Assembly (NCBI GenBank): GCA_937927975.1
Contig: CALEZT010000220.1
Span: 1-19,568, forward strand
Direction: 5' to 3'
DNA from: an uncultured Phycisphaerales bacterium
GTDB taxonomy: Bacteria; Planctomycetota; Phycisphaerae; Sedimentisphaerales; Anaerobacaceae
DNA length: 19,568 nt
Numbering within the stretch: position 1 is the first letter of the stretch; each line of letters opens with the position of its first letter. Made by a program: the position numbers and the translations under genes. The notes below the pieces were generated by a model. That model was given only the letters and a program-made list of their open reading frames with translations. It was not told the DNA's origin and searched no databases. Positions 1 through 7,363 of this stretch are shown here, piece by piece.

Positions 1-27
1 TGGGCCGCCCGCCGCAAGGCCGCCTAA
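1..27 (+). CDS. possible 3' end of an upstream coding sequence
   Basis: In frame 1 the first 24 bases read WAARRKAA followed by TAA at 25-27, a basic, alanine-rich tail of the kind that ends many proteins. Only eight codons are visible, so neither the family nor its reality as a gene can be established. It would be co-directional with the sigma factor gene that follows. Confidence 0.25.
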   Translation, partial: WAARRKAA

Positions 28-215
28 CCCTGCCAGAAAATCTGGGCACACCCCGTGCTGAACCTTTGTCTGAATTCCGTTGACCAGGAAAGACGAATCT
101 GCGATGATGAAACATCCCTGTACTGGTAGTCTCCGCTGGGGTCCCCCGCGCGGCATAAGCGTCGGGGTTCCTTGCAGGGGCGGTGTGTTCGTGGATAGGC
201 TCTATTGAGGTAACG
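28..215. other. gap upstream of the sigma factor gene
   Basis: No convincing gene lies here. There is a short inverted repeat (CCCCG at 144-148 with CGGGG at 163-167). A GAAC...CGTT pair at 60-81 loosely resembles an ECF-type promoter, but its spacing looks short, so I do not call a promoter. The GAGG at 207-210 is the ribosome binding site for the GTG start at 216. Confidence 0.4.
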
Positions 216-824
216 GTGTACTCGAGGGCAGCGAATATCAATATCGACGATTCCGTGCTCGTGCAGCAGGCGCAAATGGGCGACACGACGGCCATGGAGC
301 GGCTGATCCTCCGATACCAGAACCGCATCTACAACGTCATTTTGAAAATGTGCGGAAATGCCGACGATGCGGCGGAACTTGCCCAGGAAACGTTTGTCAA
401 AGTGATAGAGAGCATCGACAAGTTTCAGGGCAAGAGCAGTTTTTACACGTGGCTGTTCCGCATCGCGGTGAACCTGACGTTGAACCACTGCCAGCGAAGC
501 AGCCGCACAGCCACTCGATCCCTGGATGCTGAAGATACGGAGCCGGACGGAACGGCCACGCAGACCCTGAGGGAGTGCCTCAGCGACGAGCGTGCGGTCG
601 ACCCGGCCGCCGTGGCCCAGAGCCGGGAACTCTGCGAGCTGGCCAAGAAGTGCCTCTTGCAGCTCGAAGAGCCCCAGCGGGCCGTGGTCGTGCTCCGGGA
701 TATTGAAGGCATGGATTATGCGCAGATTGCCGACGTTCTGAACATCGAGCTCGGAACGGTCCGGAGCCGGCTCAGCCGCGCCCGGAGCAGTCTGAGGGAT
801 ATTCTGGAGGCTATGTTGAAATGA
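216..824 (+). CDS. ECF-type RNA polymerase sigma factor (sigma-70 family)
   Basis: An extracytoplasmic-function sigma factor that directs RNA polymerase to a dedicated promoter set. Seen: a region-2 block at about residues 28-95 (RYQNRIYNVILKM through FYTWLFRIAVNLTLNHCQR), an acidic linker, and a region-4 helix-turn-helix at about 145-198 (LEEPQRAVVVLRDIEGMDYA, then IADVLNIELGTVRSRLSRAR). There is no region 1.1 or 3, and the 202-residue length is normal for ECF factors. I chose the GTG at 216 because GAGG (207-210) lies 5 nt upstream; the frame also opens with a GTG at 183, which would add 11 unconserved residues. The stop overlaps the start of the next gene by four bases (ATGA), implying coupled translation with its anti-sigma factor. 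Target promoters cannot be read from this window. Confidence 0.93.
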   Translation: MYSRAANINIDDSVLVQQAQMGDTTAMERLILRYQNRIYNVILKMCGNADDAAELAQETFVKVIESIDKFQGKSSFYTWLFRIAVNLTLNHCQRSSRTATRSLDAEDTEPDGTATQTLRECLSDERAVDPAAVAQSRELCELAKKCLLQLEEPQRAVVVLRDIEGMDYAQIADVLNIELGTVRSRLSRARSSLRDILEAMLK

Positions 825-1828
825 AACCGAACGCGAACCTCGATGAACTGCTCAGCAGTTTCATAGATGGGGAGCTGTCCCCCCGTCAGCGGACGGAGGT
901 GCAGCGCATGGCGGCTCACGATCCGTCGGTCGCCAAACGACTGCGGCAGCTCCAAAACTGCAGGACCCTGTTCTGCTCGCTGCCGCCGGCCGAGGCGCCG
1001 GGCGATATGCTCGAACAGATCCGCCAGTCGCTGGAGCGAAAGACGCTCCTCCAGGAACATCCGGTCGTGGCCCGTCGGGCGACAGGGGTCATCCATCTGG
1101 TGTTCCGCAAACTCGTCGCCGCCGCGGCGATGATCGCGCTGCTGGCGTTCCTGGGCGCGATCGTCTATCAGGTCGTGGCGCCGGTATCGAGCCCCGATCC
1201 GACGACCACCGTGGCTGTGGCCCCTCCTGGGACCATTTCGACCGATACCGGCGGGCGAATGCCGCCGATGGTGGTCGAGGACAAGGGCTTCAGTGGCCGG
1301 CTGGAGTTCCAGACCGCGATGTTCGTCTCGACGGACGCGTTCGTCAAGCGGGCCATTGGCGTCTGCGGCCTGGAAAATCTCGCGCAGCCGGAAATCATGG
1401 GCAATCGGAGCGTCTATCGCGTGGTCGGCACCCGCGAGGAGATTGGCCGGCTCGTGGCGTCGCTCGGCAACGTGTGGGATGGGGTGGACTCGGCTTCGCT
1501 GTACGTCGATCGGCCCGAAAGAGCGGCCGCGGTGGCGGTGAATGCCGTTACGGTCGACCAGGTGGCGACGGTGATCGCCCGCAACAGCACCGAGGCCTCG
1601 ATCGAGACGGCCCAGGTGTACGCCGCGATGAACCACATGGCCAGGACCATGCCCGGCAGCGAGCTGCCCTCGACGATCTCCGACGACATGGGCAGCCTCG
1701 TCGCGATGCATACGATTCCGATGCCCAAGTTGACCGGACCCGAGAAGACAATCGAAAGCACACAGACTCCTGCAGAAGGAACCGCGCAGGCCAGTTTGAC
1801 AATCGTCCTCCTTCGTACCACCAAGTGA
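821..1828 (+). CDS. membrane-bound anti-sigma factor, partner of the upstream ECF sigma
   Basis: Probable single-pass anti-sigma factor that sequesters the upstream sigma factor at the inner membrane. Seen: an N-terminal cytoplasmic segment typical of anti-sigma domains (LDELLSSFIDGELSPRQRTE, residues 7-26), one transmembrane helix at about 98-120 (LVAAAAMIALLAFLGAIVYQ), and a periplasmic region of about 215 residues with no domain I recognise. The zinc-binding H-x3-C-x2-C usual in ZAS anti-sigma domains is absent: the aligned stretch reads AAHDPSVAKR. It may therefore fold without zinc, as RseA does. The function is inferred from the ATGA overlap with the sigma gene, the topology and the N-terminal motif. 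Pairing is very likely; the periplasmic signal and the release mechanism are unknown. Confidence 0.82.
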   Translation: MKPNANLDELLSSFIDGELSPRQRTEVQRMAAHDPSVAKRLRQLQNCRTLFCSLPPAEAPGDMLEQIRQSLERKTLLQEHPVVARRATGVIHLVFRKLVAAAAMIALLAFLGAIVYQVVAPVSSPDPTTTVAVAPPGTISTDTGGRMPPMVVEDKGFSGRLEFQTAMFVSTDAFVKRAIGVCGLENLAQPEIMGNRSVYRVVGTREEIGRLVASLGNVWDGVDSASLYVDRPERAAAVAVNAVTVDQVATVIARNSTEASIETAQVYAAMNHMARTMPGSELPSTISDDMGSLVAMHTIPMPKLTGPEKTIESTQTPAEGTAQASLTIVLLRTTK

Positions 1829-1855
1829 CTGGGTGTAGCGCACGGAGGCGCTTCG

Positions 1856-1964
1856 TTTTGAAGTTTCAAGTTTGAAGTGTGAAGTCTCAGGTGCTCGTTT
1901 TGGACTTCACACTTCAGACTTTTTCATTTAGACTCGCCGCTTGAAACTTCAAACTTGAAACTTG
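1856..1964. repeat. inverted repeat made of 7-nt TTTGAAG/TTTCAAG units
   Basis: Heptamer-like units (TTTGAAG, TTTCAAG, TTTGAAG, TGTGAAG) run from 1857 on one side. Complementary units (CTTGAAA, CTTCAAA, CTTGAAA, CTTGACA) run at 1940-1967 on the other. Two perfect pairings are visible: TGAAGTGTGAAGTC (1873-1886) with 1903-1916, and the 16-mer AAGTTTCAAGTTTGAA (1861-1876) with 1948-1963. The element fills the anti-sigma/isochorismatase gap, is AT-rich against its GC-rich surroundings, and ends about 20 nt before the next start codon. It may act as a transcript-end hairpin or be an inert interspersed repeat. Confidence 0.8.
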
Positions 1965-1986
1965 ACACTATCTTAGAGATAATGGA

Positions 1987-2526
1987 ATGCTCGAAATCCA
2001 AAACGCGTGCCTGGTGGTTGTCGACGTGCAGGGCAAGCTCGCCCAGCTCATGTTCGACAAGGAATCCCTCTTCAAGAACATCCGCATCCTGATCCAGGCT
2101 GCCAGGATCCTCGACATCCCGATCCTCTGGTGCCAGCAGGTTCCCGAGGCCCTGGGCCCGACGGTTCCGGAAGTCGCCGAGCTGCTGGCGGACGAAGAGC
2201 CCATCGACAAGGCCTGCTTCAGTTGCTGCGGCGACGAGCGGTTCACCGCGGAACTCAACGCCCTGGGCAAAGAGCAGGTCCTCCTGTGCGGCATCGAAGC
2301 CCACATCTGCATCTACCAGACCGCCATGGACCTGATGGAAGGGGGCCTGGACGTCACGATCGTCGCCGACGCGGTCTCGTCGCGGACCGAGCAGAACAAG
2401 GAGACCGCCCTGGATCGCCTGTCGGCCGAGGGGGCCAACATCAGCAGCACGGAAATGGCCCTGTTCGAGCTGCTCAAGACCGCCAGACACCCGCAGTTCC
2501 GCGAGATCGCCAGGCTGGTCAAGTAG
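1987..2526 (+). CDS. isochorismatase-family cysteine hydrolase
   Basis: A stand-alone isochorismatase-fold hydrolase (179 aa). The superfamily hydrolyses small amides or vinyl ethers with a Cys-Asp-Lys triad; the substrate here cannot be assigned. Seen: D13 in LVVVDVQGK, K75 in PIDKACFSC, and C108 in GIEAHICIYQT, the spacing and contexts expected for the triad. It also has the cis-peptide-type GIEAH turn and the conserved VADAVSSRT segment. There is no signal peptide, so it should be cytosolic. The sequence resembles the short YcaC/ISOC1-like branch more than true isochorismatases or nicotinamidases. The ATG at 1987 has only a weak AGAG upstream, because the repeat element lies close to the start. 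No functional link to its neighbours is evident. Confidence 0.92.
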   Translation: MLEIQNACLVVVDVQGKLAQLMFDKESLFKNIRILIQAARILDIPILWCQQVPEALGPTVPEVAELLADEEPIDKACFSCCGDERFTAELNALGKEQVLLCGIEAHICIYQTAMDLMEGGLDVTIVADAVSSRTEQNKETALDRLSAEGANISSTEMALFELLKTARHPQFREIARLVK

Positions 2527-2550
2527 CGTCGAAAGCAAGGTGAGGCACGT

Positions 2551-2617
2551 GACCCTATTGACCCGATTGACGACAGGGTCAGCAGCGTCAATGCGGTCAA
2601 TAGGGTCAATGCGGTCC
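2551..2617. repeat. inverted repeat made of 9-nt GTCAATNNG units
   Basis: The right side contains three tandem 9-mers (GTCAATGCG, GTCAATAGG, GTCAATGCG, about 2587-2613). The left side (2551-2572) carries the complementary series CCTATTGAC CCGATTGAC. The 22-nt arms 2551-2572 and 2586-2607 pair with only a central CG/GC swap, leaving a 13-nt loop. It starts 24 nt after the isochorismatase stop and precedes the blaI promoter. It could serve as a 3'-end hairpin. It shares its architecture, but not its sequence, with the other intergenic repeats of this window. Confidence 0.8.
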
Positions 2618-2668
2618 CAATCGGGCGCGCCGTCCTTTCCGCAATCCCATGAAGGATCAGAAAAAAAG

Positions 2669-2686
2669 ATCGGAATTCCGATTTTT
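2669..2686 (+). terminator. short palindrome followed by T-run, possible terminator
   Basis: ATCGGAATTCCGAT (2669-2682) is a perfect 14-bp palindrome with an A-run before it and TTTTT at its 3' side. As RNA it would give a 5-bp stem with a 4-nt AATT loop and a short U tract, weak for an intrinsic terminator. It lies just upstream of the blaI promoter, so it could instead be a regulatory site. Confidence 0.3.
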
Positions 2687-2689
2687 CCG

Positions 2690-2719
2690 TTGACTGATTC
2701 GACAGATGTCGAATATATT
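2690..2719 (+). promoter_or_regulatory. promoter of the blaI-type/M56 operon
   Basis: TTGACT (2690-2695) and TATATT (2714-2719) are separated by 18 nt and match sigma-70-type -35 and -10 hexamers well (ATATAT at 2713-2718 is an alternative). The first operator-like palindrome occupies the spacer and the second covers the -10 and the start region. Binding of the regulator would therefore block polymerase directly. Confidence 0.6.
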
Positions 2720-2736
2720 CGTATCGTGTCGAATAT
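2697..2736. promoter_or_regulatory. tandem palindromic operators for the BlaI-type repressor
   Basis: The first site is the perfect palindrome ATTCGACA-GA-TGTCGAAT (2697-2714). Next to it, 2715-2736 is a 22-bp imperfect palindrome sharing the ATTCG...CGAAT ends. Together they cover the promoter of the adjacent BlaI-family gene. Paired dyads containing an ACA...TGT core are the known layout of BlaI/MecI/CopY operators, so autorepression is the likely role. This is inference from position and symmetry. Confidence 0.65.
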
Positions 2737-2748
2737 GGAGGTGCAGTC

Positions 2749-3174
2749 ATGCGAGCATCGAAGAGGAATCACCCGCCGCAAAGCGGGCAATCGCCGGTCG
2801 AGTTGACCGAGGCCGAGTGGGAGATCATGAAGGTGGTGTGGGCGAAGGAGCCCTGCGCCGCCGGCACGGTCCAGGAGGAACTGGCTCGCGGCCGGGATCG
2901 GGCCTACAGCACCGTCAAGACCATCATGGACCGCATGGTCGAGAAGGGCCTGCTGAAGATCGAGAAGATCCGCAACCTGCAACTGTTCACGTCGTGCGTC
3001 AACGAGGTCGAGGCCCGGCGGGGCGAGTTCCGCCGGATGCTCAAACGCGCCTTCGACGGCGCGCTGACTCCGATGATGCAGTTCCTGATCGAGCACGAAG
3101 GCTTATCCGCCGAAGAGGCTTCGAAGTTGCGAGAGCTGGTCAATCGCGCCGAGGGCGGCAACAAAGCGAAATAG
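2749..3174 (+). CDS. BlaI/MecI/CopY-family transcriptional repressor
   Basis: A small (141 aa) winged-helix repressor. Members bind palindromic operators as dimers and are inactivated when a partner M56 membrane peptidase signals. Seen: the family-defining start of the DNA-binding domain (LTEAEWEIMKVVW, residues 19-31), the recognition-helix region (AYSTVKTIMDRMVEKGLLK, 52-70) and a helical C-terminal dimerisation tail. The start ATG at 2749 has GGAGG (2737-2741) at 7 nt. It lies 33 nt upstream of the M56 gene and both share the promoter at 2690-2719. That matches blaI-blaR gene pairs, though nothing here indicates beta-lactam resistance. Likely self-repressed through the palindromes at 2697-2736. 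Confidence 0.93.
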   Translation: MRASKRNHPPQSGQSPVELTEAEWEIMKVVWAKEPCAAGTVQEELARGRDRAYSTVKTIMDRMVEKGLLKIEKIRNLQLFTSCVNEVEARRGEFRRMLKRAFDGALTPMMQFLIEHEGLSAEEASKLRELVNRAEGGNKAK

Positions 3175-3207
3175 ACAGGGCGAACGCGATTGTGGGAGGT
3201 CGTGAAA

Positions 3208-6200
3208 ATGAGCGGGATCATCGATATCTGCGTGACGGCGATGAACGAAGCGGGCCGGGCGTTCTGCGAGTACGCCGCAGGCATGTTCGTTCAGATTGCG
3301 GTGCTCGTCGCGGTTCTGCTGTGCGTCGATTGGCTCTTGCGCAAACGCATCCGGGCGACGCTTCGCTATTGGATCTGGATGCTCGTGTTCGTGAAGCTCC
3401 TGCTGCCGCCGAGCCTGTGCGTTCCCACGGGGATCGGCTATTGGCTCGGGCGGGGGGAAGCGTTGCCTGCTCCGTCCGTCGTGCCGCAGATCGTCGAAGT
3501 CGCGAAGCTGCCGGCTCCCGCGAGCGTGGAGCTTCCGATTGCCACGCCGGTAGTCCGGTCGGCCGAGTCTGTGCCTACCGTCGTCAAGCCAAGCGACTCG
3601 ATTGCAGAGAGCCGGGCGTCGCTCACGTGGCAGGGGGGAGTGCTGCTGGCCTGGATCGCGGGGGTGCTGGTGTTCGCGGGACTGGTGGTGCAGCGATGGC
3701 GATTCGTCAAGGAGTTGATCGCGCGGAGCGAGCCGGCGTCGGCGGATCAGATCGATCTGCTGGACCAGTGCCGAAGACGGATGAACGTCCGCGGCCCGGT
3801 GTCTTTGAGACTGCTGCCCGACGCATGCAGTCCCGCCGTGTGCGGACTCCTGCGACCGACGATTCTCGCGCCGCGTGCACTGCTGGACAGACTGCCGCCG
3901 GAGGGCCTCAAAGCGGTTCTGATCCACGAGCTGGCGCACGTCAGGAGGGGAGACCTGTGGGCCAATTCCCTCCAGACGGCCCTTCAAGTTGTCTACTTCT
4001 ACAATCCGCTGGTTTGGCTGGCGAGCGCGATCGTACGGCGTGTTCGTGAGCAGGCGGTTGACGAAATGGTGCTGGTAGCTCTTGGTGCGGAGGCCAGGAG
4101 CTACGGCAATACGTTGATCGACATTGCGGAGATGGCCTTCCTGCGACCGAGCCCGGCCCTGCGCCTGATCGGCGTGGCCGAGTCCAGGAAGTCATTAGAA
4201 GGGAGGATCAAACACATGATGACCAGACCGATACCGAAGAGTGCGAAAGTGGGGATTGTGGGCGTGTTCGTTGTCACAGCAGTTGGCGCGATCCTGTTGC
4301 CGATGGCGCAGGCGGCCGTCGAACCTCAGCCGCGATTCATCGCGAATCTGGCCGGCGGCGCGACCGTGGAGCTCCTGGGGGTCTGTAACTGGCCGGTTTC
4401 GGGGCCGATCGCCTGGAGGGCCGACGGCTCGTCGCTTGACAAACCGTTGTACGCACACAAGTGGAATGTTCACCCGGGCGTCAACGACTATGGATTGCTC
4501 TTCCGAGTCGCCGGGAACGACGATATCGACCTCATGTGGGACCGGATTGAAGGAGGCGAGGGGTCGGAGGGGTCCTGCGACGTGGTCGATGACCAAGGGA
4601 ATCCCCTGGAAGGCGGCAATGCTGCGGTTGCGTCGATCAAGCCGTCGACGGCGCAGACCACGCTGCGGGTAGGGCTTCCCACCGGGCCCTGGACTACGAT
4701 CTCGAGTCATGACGGCAAGAAAATGGGCCACGGCAGGGGCCGCGGCATGCTGTGGTCGCAAGCATTCCAGGACTCATCGGGAATCCATATCGTTGCTTCT
4801 ATGGAGTCACAGAGAATGCGGAAGCATCGAATTGCCGCAATTGACACAGAGGGAGCCATTCATGTCGCTCCCGGGGCCGGCTCGGTATCTTTCGGAAGCG
4901 TCCATCAGTTCACGGCGCACTTTCCGGACCTCGCAGCCGATCGGATCAAGGAGTTCCTGTACCAGGTCCGCGAGTGCCAGATGATCGAGTTTCAGAATGT
5001 CTCGCTCCGGCCGGGGCAGAAGACCGAGGTGCGGATCGTGGTGAAGGATGGGCAGGTTGTCGAGCAGTCGCTTGCTCCTGCTGCCACTCGCCCCGACGAC
5101 CCGGGGGAAGCCCGCATGAGATCCGCAAAGACCCTGGGGAACTTGATCAGGGCGGCGCTGATCTGGTCCAACGACCACGACGACAGACTGCCCGATAGCG
5201 TGGCGAGTCTGGATGACGAGATCGACCCGGCCGACAAGGAGTGGTTGTTGAAGAATGCGGCGTATCTTGGAAAGGGAATATCCGTAAGGACAGGGGACGC
5301 AGGCCGCATCGTCGCCTATGACAAGACCCTCCTGGCCAAGGGGAACGGAACCAACGTCCTCTATCTTGACTCTCACGTGGCGTTCGAAAAACCCAGCAAG
5401 CTCGCGACGCTCGGCATCACAGCCTCCGGTTTCGTCGGAGTCCAAGAGGGCAGCGAAGCAAGAGTCTTCCGCAGTTACGAGGTGAATCGCAGCGTGGCAG
5501 ACTTCCCGCAGGGGGAGGACTTCTCCACGCCCGAGGCGGCGTATGCGACGATCAATCGGATGGATCGGGATGATTCGTCGGCCTGGAAGAGAGTCAGCGT
5601 GGCCCGGCTGGCCGATCGGTTCAGCCAGGATGGCTCCGGTGGCAAGAGGACCACGGACCCCGAATGGGCGAAGGTCCTGGGCAACGCCCGCATTCGGGAG
5701 GTCCTCGTCTGGAACATGTCGAAGGCCGCCGTGATCGCGGAGCTGCCGCAGGAAGTGTCGAGCAGGAAGATCGTCGATCCCTTCGACGTCCGCTATCTCC
5801 AACTGGAGAACGGTCGCTGGCTCAATACCGGCAACGACAGATTTGCCTCCATCGAGGCGGCAAAGACGAAATTCATGAGCTGGATGAAACGGGAGACCTC
5901 GGAGGCCGACGTCATGCGGAACCCGCTTGCCCATTCCGACGAGATCCAGGCTGCGGCGGGGCAGCTCTTCGATGAGCTTCGCGCCGCCAACTACGCCAAG
6001 ATCCTGTCGTACTACCGCGATGGGAAATGGGACAACGACGGCTGGAAGAAGTTCCCTACGCTAGGCCTGTACACGGTCGGCACGGACTATCCGAGCTTCG
6101 CACTGTGGTGCGCCACGCACTTCAAGGACAACCCAATCGCCAGCATTCAACTCGGTGATGTGTTCATCAGTGACGCGCTGGTCGCCGATAAGACCGGCCG

Positions 6201-6336
6201 GCCCACTGTGCCCTACAAGGTCACGCTCGATGACGGCTCCGTTCTCGCGGGGAATCTGCCGTTCTACCTGAGCCAGGGGAAGTGGCTCGGCCTGGAAGGC
6301 ATCGACTGGCATCTGTGGCCGAACGAGACGCGATGA
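3208..6336 (+). CDS. BlaR1-like M56 membrane metallopeptidase with large composite C-terminal region
   Basis: Signal-transducing zinc protease, presumed partner of the upstream repressor. Seen: membrane helices at about 26-43, 54-70, 143-161 and 345-367. The M56 catalytic site is HELAH (240-244), with a probable third ligand E281 in REQAVDE. About 675 residues follow the last helix, against roughly 250 in classical BlaR1 (whole protein about 585-600). By eye there is no transpeptidase-like sensor domain. Instead there is a beta-rich part (375-615), then a segment like the mature part of planctomycete type-II pseudopilins (about 637-729: LGNLIRAALIWSNDHDDRLP ... NVLYLDSHVAF), then a C-terminal region (905-1042) resembling an NTF2-like fold. 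The ATG at 3208 has GGGAGG at 3194-3199; a TTG at 3190 also opens the frame. The sensed ligand and any regulated targets beyond the operon itself are unknown. Confidence 0.85.
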   Translation: MSGIIDICVTAMNEAGRAFCEYAAGMFVQIAVLVAVLLCVDWLLRKRIRATLRYWIWMLVFVKLLLPPSLCVPTGIGYWLGRGEALPAPSVVPQIVEVAKLPAPASVELPIATPVVRSAESVPTVVKPSDSIAESRASLTWQGGVLLAWIAGVLVFAGLVVQRWRFVKELIARSEPASADQIDLLDQCRRRMNVRGPVSLRLLPDACSPAVCGLLRPTILAPRALLDRLPPEGLKAVLIHELAHVRRGDLWANSLQTALQVVYFYNPLVWLASAIVRRVREQAVDEMVLVALGAEARSYGNTLIDIAEMAFLRPSPALRLIGVAESRKSLEGRIKHMMTRPIPKSAKVGIVGVFVVTAVGAILLPMAQAAVEPQPRFIANLAGGATVELLGVCNWPVSGPIAWRADGSSLDKPLYAHKWNVHPGVNDYGLLFRVAGNDDIDLMWDRIEGGEGSEGSCDVVDDQGNPLEGGNAAVASIKPSTAQTTLRVGLPTGPWTTISSHDGKKMGHGRGRGMLWSQAFQDSSGIHIVASMESQRMRKHRIAAIDTEGAIHVAPGAGSVSFGSVHQFTAHFPDLAADRIKEFLYQVRECQMIEFQNVSLRPGQKTEVRIVVKDGQVVEQSLAPAATRPDDPGEARMRSAKTLGNLIRAALIWSNDHDDRLPDSVASLDDEIDPADKEWLLKNAAYLGKGISVRTGDAGRIVAYDKTLLAKGNGTNVLYLDSHVAFEKPSKLATLGITASGFVGVQEGSEARVFRSYEVNRSVADFPQGEDFSTPEAAYATINRMDRDDSSAWKRVSVARLADRFSQDGSGGKRTTDPEWAKVLGNARIREVLVWNMSKAAVIAELPQEVSSRKIVDPFDVRYLQLENGRWLNTGNDRFASIEAAKTKFMSWMKRETSEADVMRNPLAHSDEIQAAAGQLFDELRAANYAKILSYYRDGKWDNDGWKKFPTLGLYTVGTDYPSFALWCATHFKDNPIASIQLGDVFISDALVADKTGRPTVPYKVTLDDGSVLAGNLPFYLSQGKWLGLEGIDWHLWPNETR

Positions 6337-6343
6337 GGAGATA

Positions 6344-6432
6344 TCACGCAGAGACGCGGAGACGCTGAGAAGGAGGGAAGAATTTCCAGGAACGGAATCT
6401 CGAACCCTCTGCGTCACTGCGTCTCTGCGTGA
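6344..6432. repeat. inverted repeat with CACGCAGAGACGC arms
   Basis: The 26-nt arms 6344-6369 (beginning TCACGCAGAGACGC) and 6407-6432 pair with three mismatches around a 37-nt loop. Each arm is a run of GCAGAGAC-like units with a period of about 6-8 nt. It begins 7 nt after the stop of the M56 gene, a position suited to a transcript-end hairpin, and precedes the GxxExxY remnant. From memory, similar CGCAGAGACGCAGAG elements occur in many unrelated genomes; this was not checked. Confidence 0.8.
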
Positions 6433-6482
6433 AAATCAACCCAAACCAGGGAGTATTACTGCTGGGTGTGGAGGCGCAGAGG

Positions 6483-6688
6483 ATGACGGAGAATGAGATC
6501 GGCACTATTGTGGTGGAAGAGGCCATCGCACTCCATCGGGAGCTTGGCCCGGGCTGTTGGAATTCGTATATGAGGTATGCTTGTCGAAGGCTCTCGAACA
6601 GAGGGGGCTTGCCATCGAGAGACAGCAACCCATCCCGATCGATTACCGTGGGATTCGTTTTGAAGAGGGGTTTCGCGCGGCGGCCAAG
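6483..6688 (+). pseudogene. GxxExxY-family protein remnant, frameshifted and truncated
   Basis: The frame starting ATG 6483 reads MTENEIGTIVVEEAIALHRE and then LGPG, the typical beginning of GxxExxY proteins (a PD-(D/E)XK-like family of unknown role). After GPG (about 6555) the homology moves to another frame: LEFVYEVCLSKALEQRGLAI, then ERQQPIPIDYRGIRFEEGFRA. Restoring one C gives GPG-LLEFVYEV, so a one-base deletion explains the shift. Homology stops at FRA, about halfway through the usual 120-130 residues, and the following bases are the antisense of the neighbouring DUF2461 gene. The gene is therefore dead on two counts. Confidence 0.8.
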
Positions 6689-7338
6689 GCGAAGTGCTTC
6701 ATGAGCTGGTCGGCGAACCTGGGCGAGAGGATCGCGTCGTCGATGGGACAGACGCGCGTCAGGTAGAAGCTCCTGTAACGGAACCACGTGCGAATGGGTT
6801 CGGGCCTGTCCTGGCCGGTCGGGCGTTTGTACTTCTCGCCTTCGACCGTGAAGACCTTCTGCTTGTCGAGCCAGCCGAACGCCTTGAGGAACGACTCGGG
6901 GTCCTCGTCGATCCGCTGACGGAAGCGGGCCATCAGGTCGGGAGCCGCTTCGTAGAAGCCCAGGCCGTACTGGTACGACTTGGGGCTGATCTCCAGGAAA
7001 TACGCCGGCATGTAGCGGGACCAGTCCTGGCCGGGACGTTTGAACACGATCCACATGCAGTCGCGGAAGGGCGATTTGTCCTTGGAGAACCGCGTGTCGC
7101 GATAGATCCGCGAGATGGTCTTGCCCACGGCCGGCGCGACCTCGAACGACAGGTCGATCCCCAGCATGAAGTCCGCGATGTCGGTCACGAGGTCCCGCAG
7201 CGGCTGGAGCACGTGCTCCTCGTAGTCATCTCGATGCGTCTCGAACCACTTCTTGTCGTTGTTGCGGCCGATGTCGCGCAGGAACGCGAACGTCTTGCGG
7301 GAGAAGCCCTGGAATTGCCGCTCGGATTTCCCTGTCAT
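6643..7338 (-). CDS. DUF2461 family protein (TIGR02453 type)
   Basis: A conserved protein of unknown biochemical function (231 aa). Seen: the family signature FLRDIGRNNDKKWFETHRDDY near the N-terminus, ISRIYRDTRFSKDKSPFRD in the middle, and the YMPAYFLEISP and GLGFYEAAPDLMARFRQRI segments. There is no signal peptide or membrane helix. The ATG at 7338 has AGGGA 7 nt upstream and follows the DUF3788 stop by 25 nt, so the two are probably co-transcribed. Anomaly: after the expected final helix (FADQLMKHFALAAAR) the last nine residues (NPSSKRIPR) are translated from the antisense of the GxxExxY remnant. The native C-terminus seems to have been replaced at a rearrangement point near 6680. Confidence 0.88.
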   Translation of the reverse strand: MTGKSERQFQGFSRKTFAFLRDIGRNNDKKWFETHRDDYEEHVLQPLRDLVTDIADFMLGIDLSFEVAPAVGKTISRIYRDTRFSKDKSPFRDCMWIVFKRPGQDWSRYMPAYFLEISPKSYQYGLGFYEAAPDLMARFRQRIDEDPESFLKAFGWLDKQKVFTVEGEKYKRPTGQDRPEPIRTWFRYRSFYLTRVCPIDDAILSPRFADQLMKHFALAAARNPSSKRIPR

Positions 7339-7363
7339 TGTCTTGTCCCTGAACGCAGCGACG

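Noticed and set aside
1856..1964. CRISPR array from the short repeated units
   Set aside because: The units are about 7 nt and contiguous, with no 25-40 nt repeats separated by unique spacers and no cas gene nearby.
1924..3096. 390-codon minus-strand frame across the isochorismatase and blaI genes
   Set aside because: It runs antisense through two well-supported genes and through the repeats, whose translation gives repetitive peptides such as VVNRVNRV.
2706..4049. 447-codon + frame across blaI and the M56 gene
   Set aside because: Out-of-frame shadow rich in Arg/Gly/Ala. The overlapping frames carry the BlaI and M56 motifs.
3208..6336. True beta-lactam resistance sensor (BlaR1)
   Set aside because: No transpeptidase-like C-terminal domain or beta-lactamase gene was seen, so only the M56 signalling architecture is claimed.
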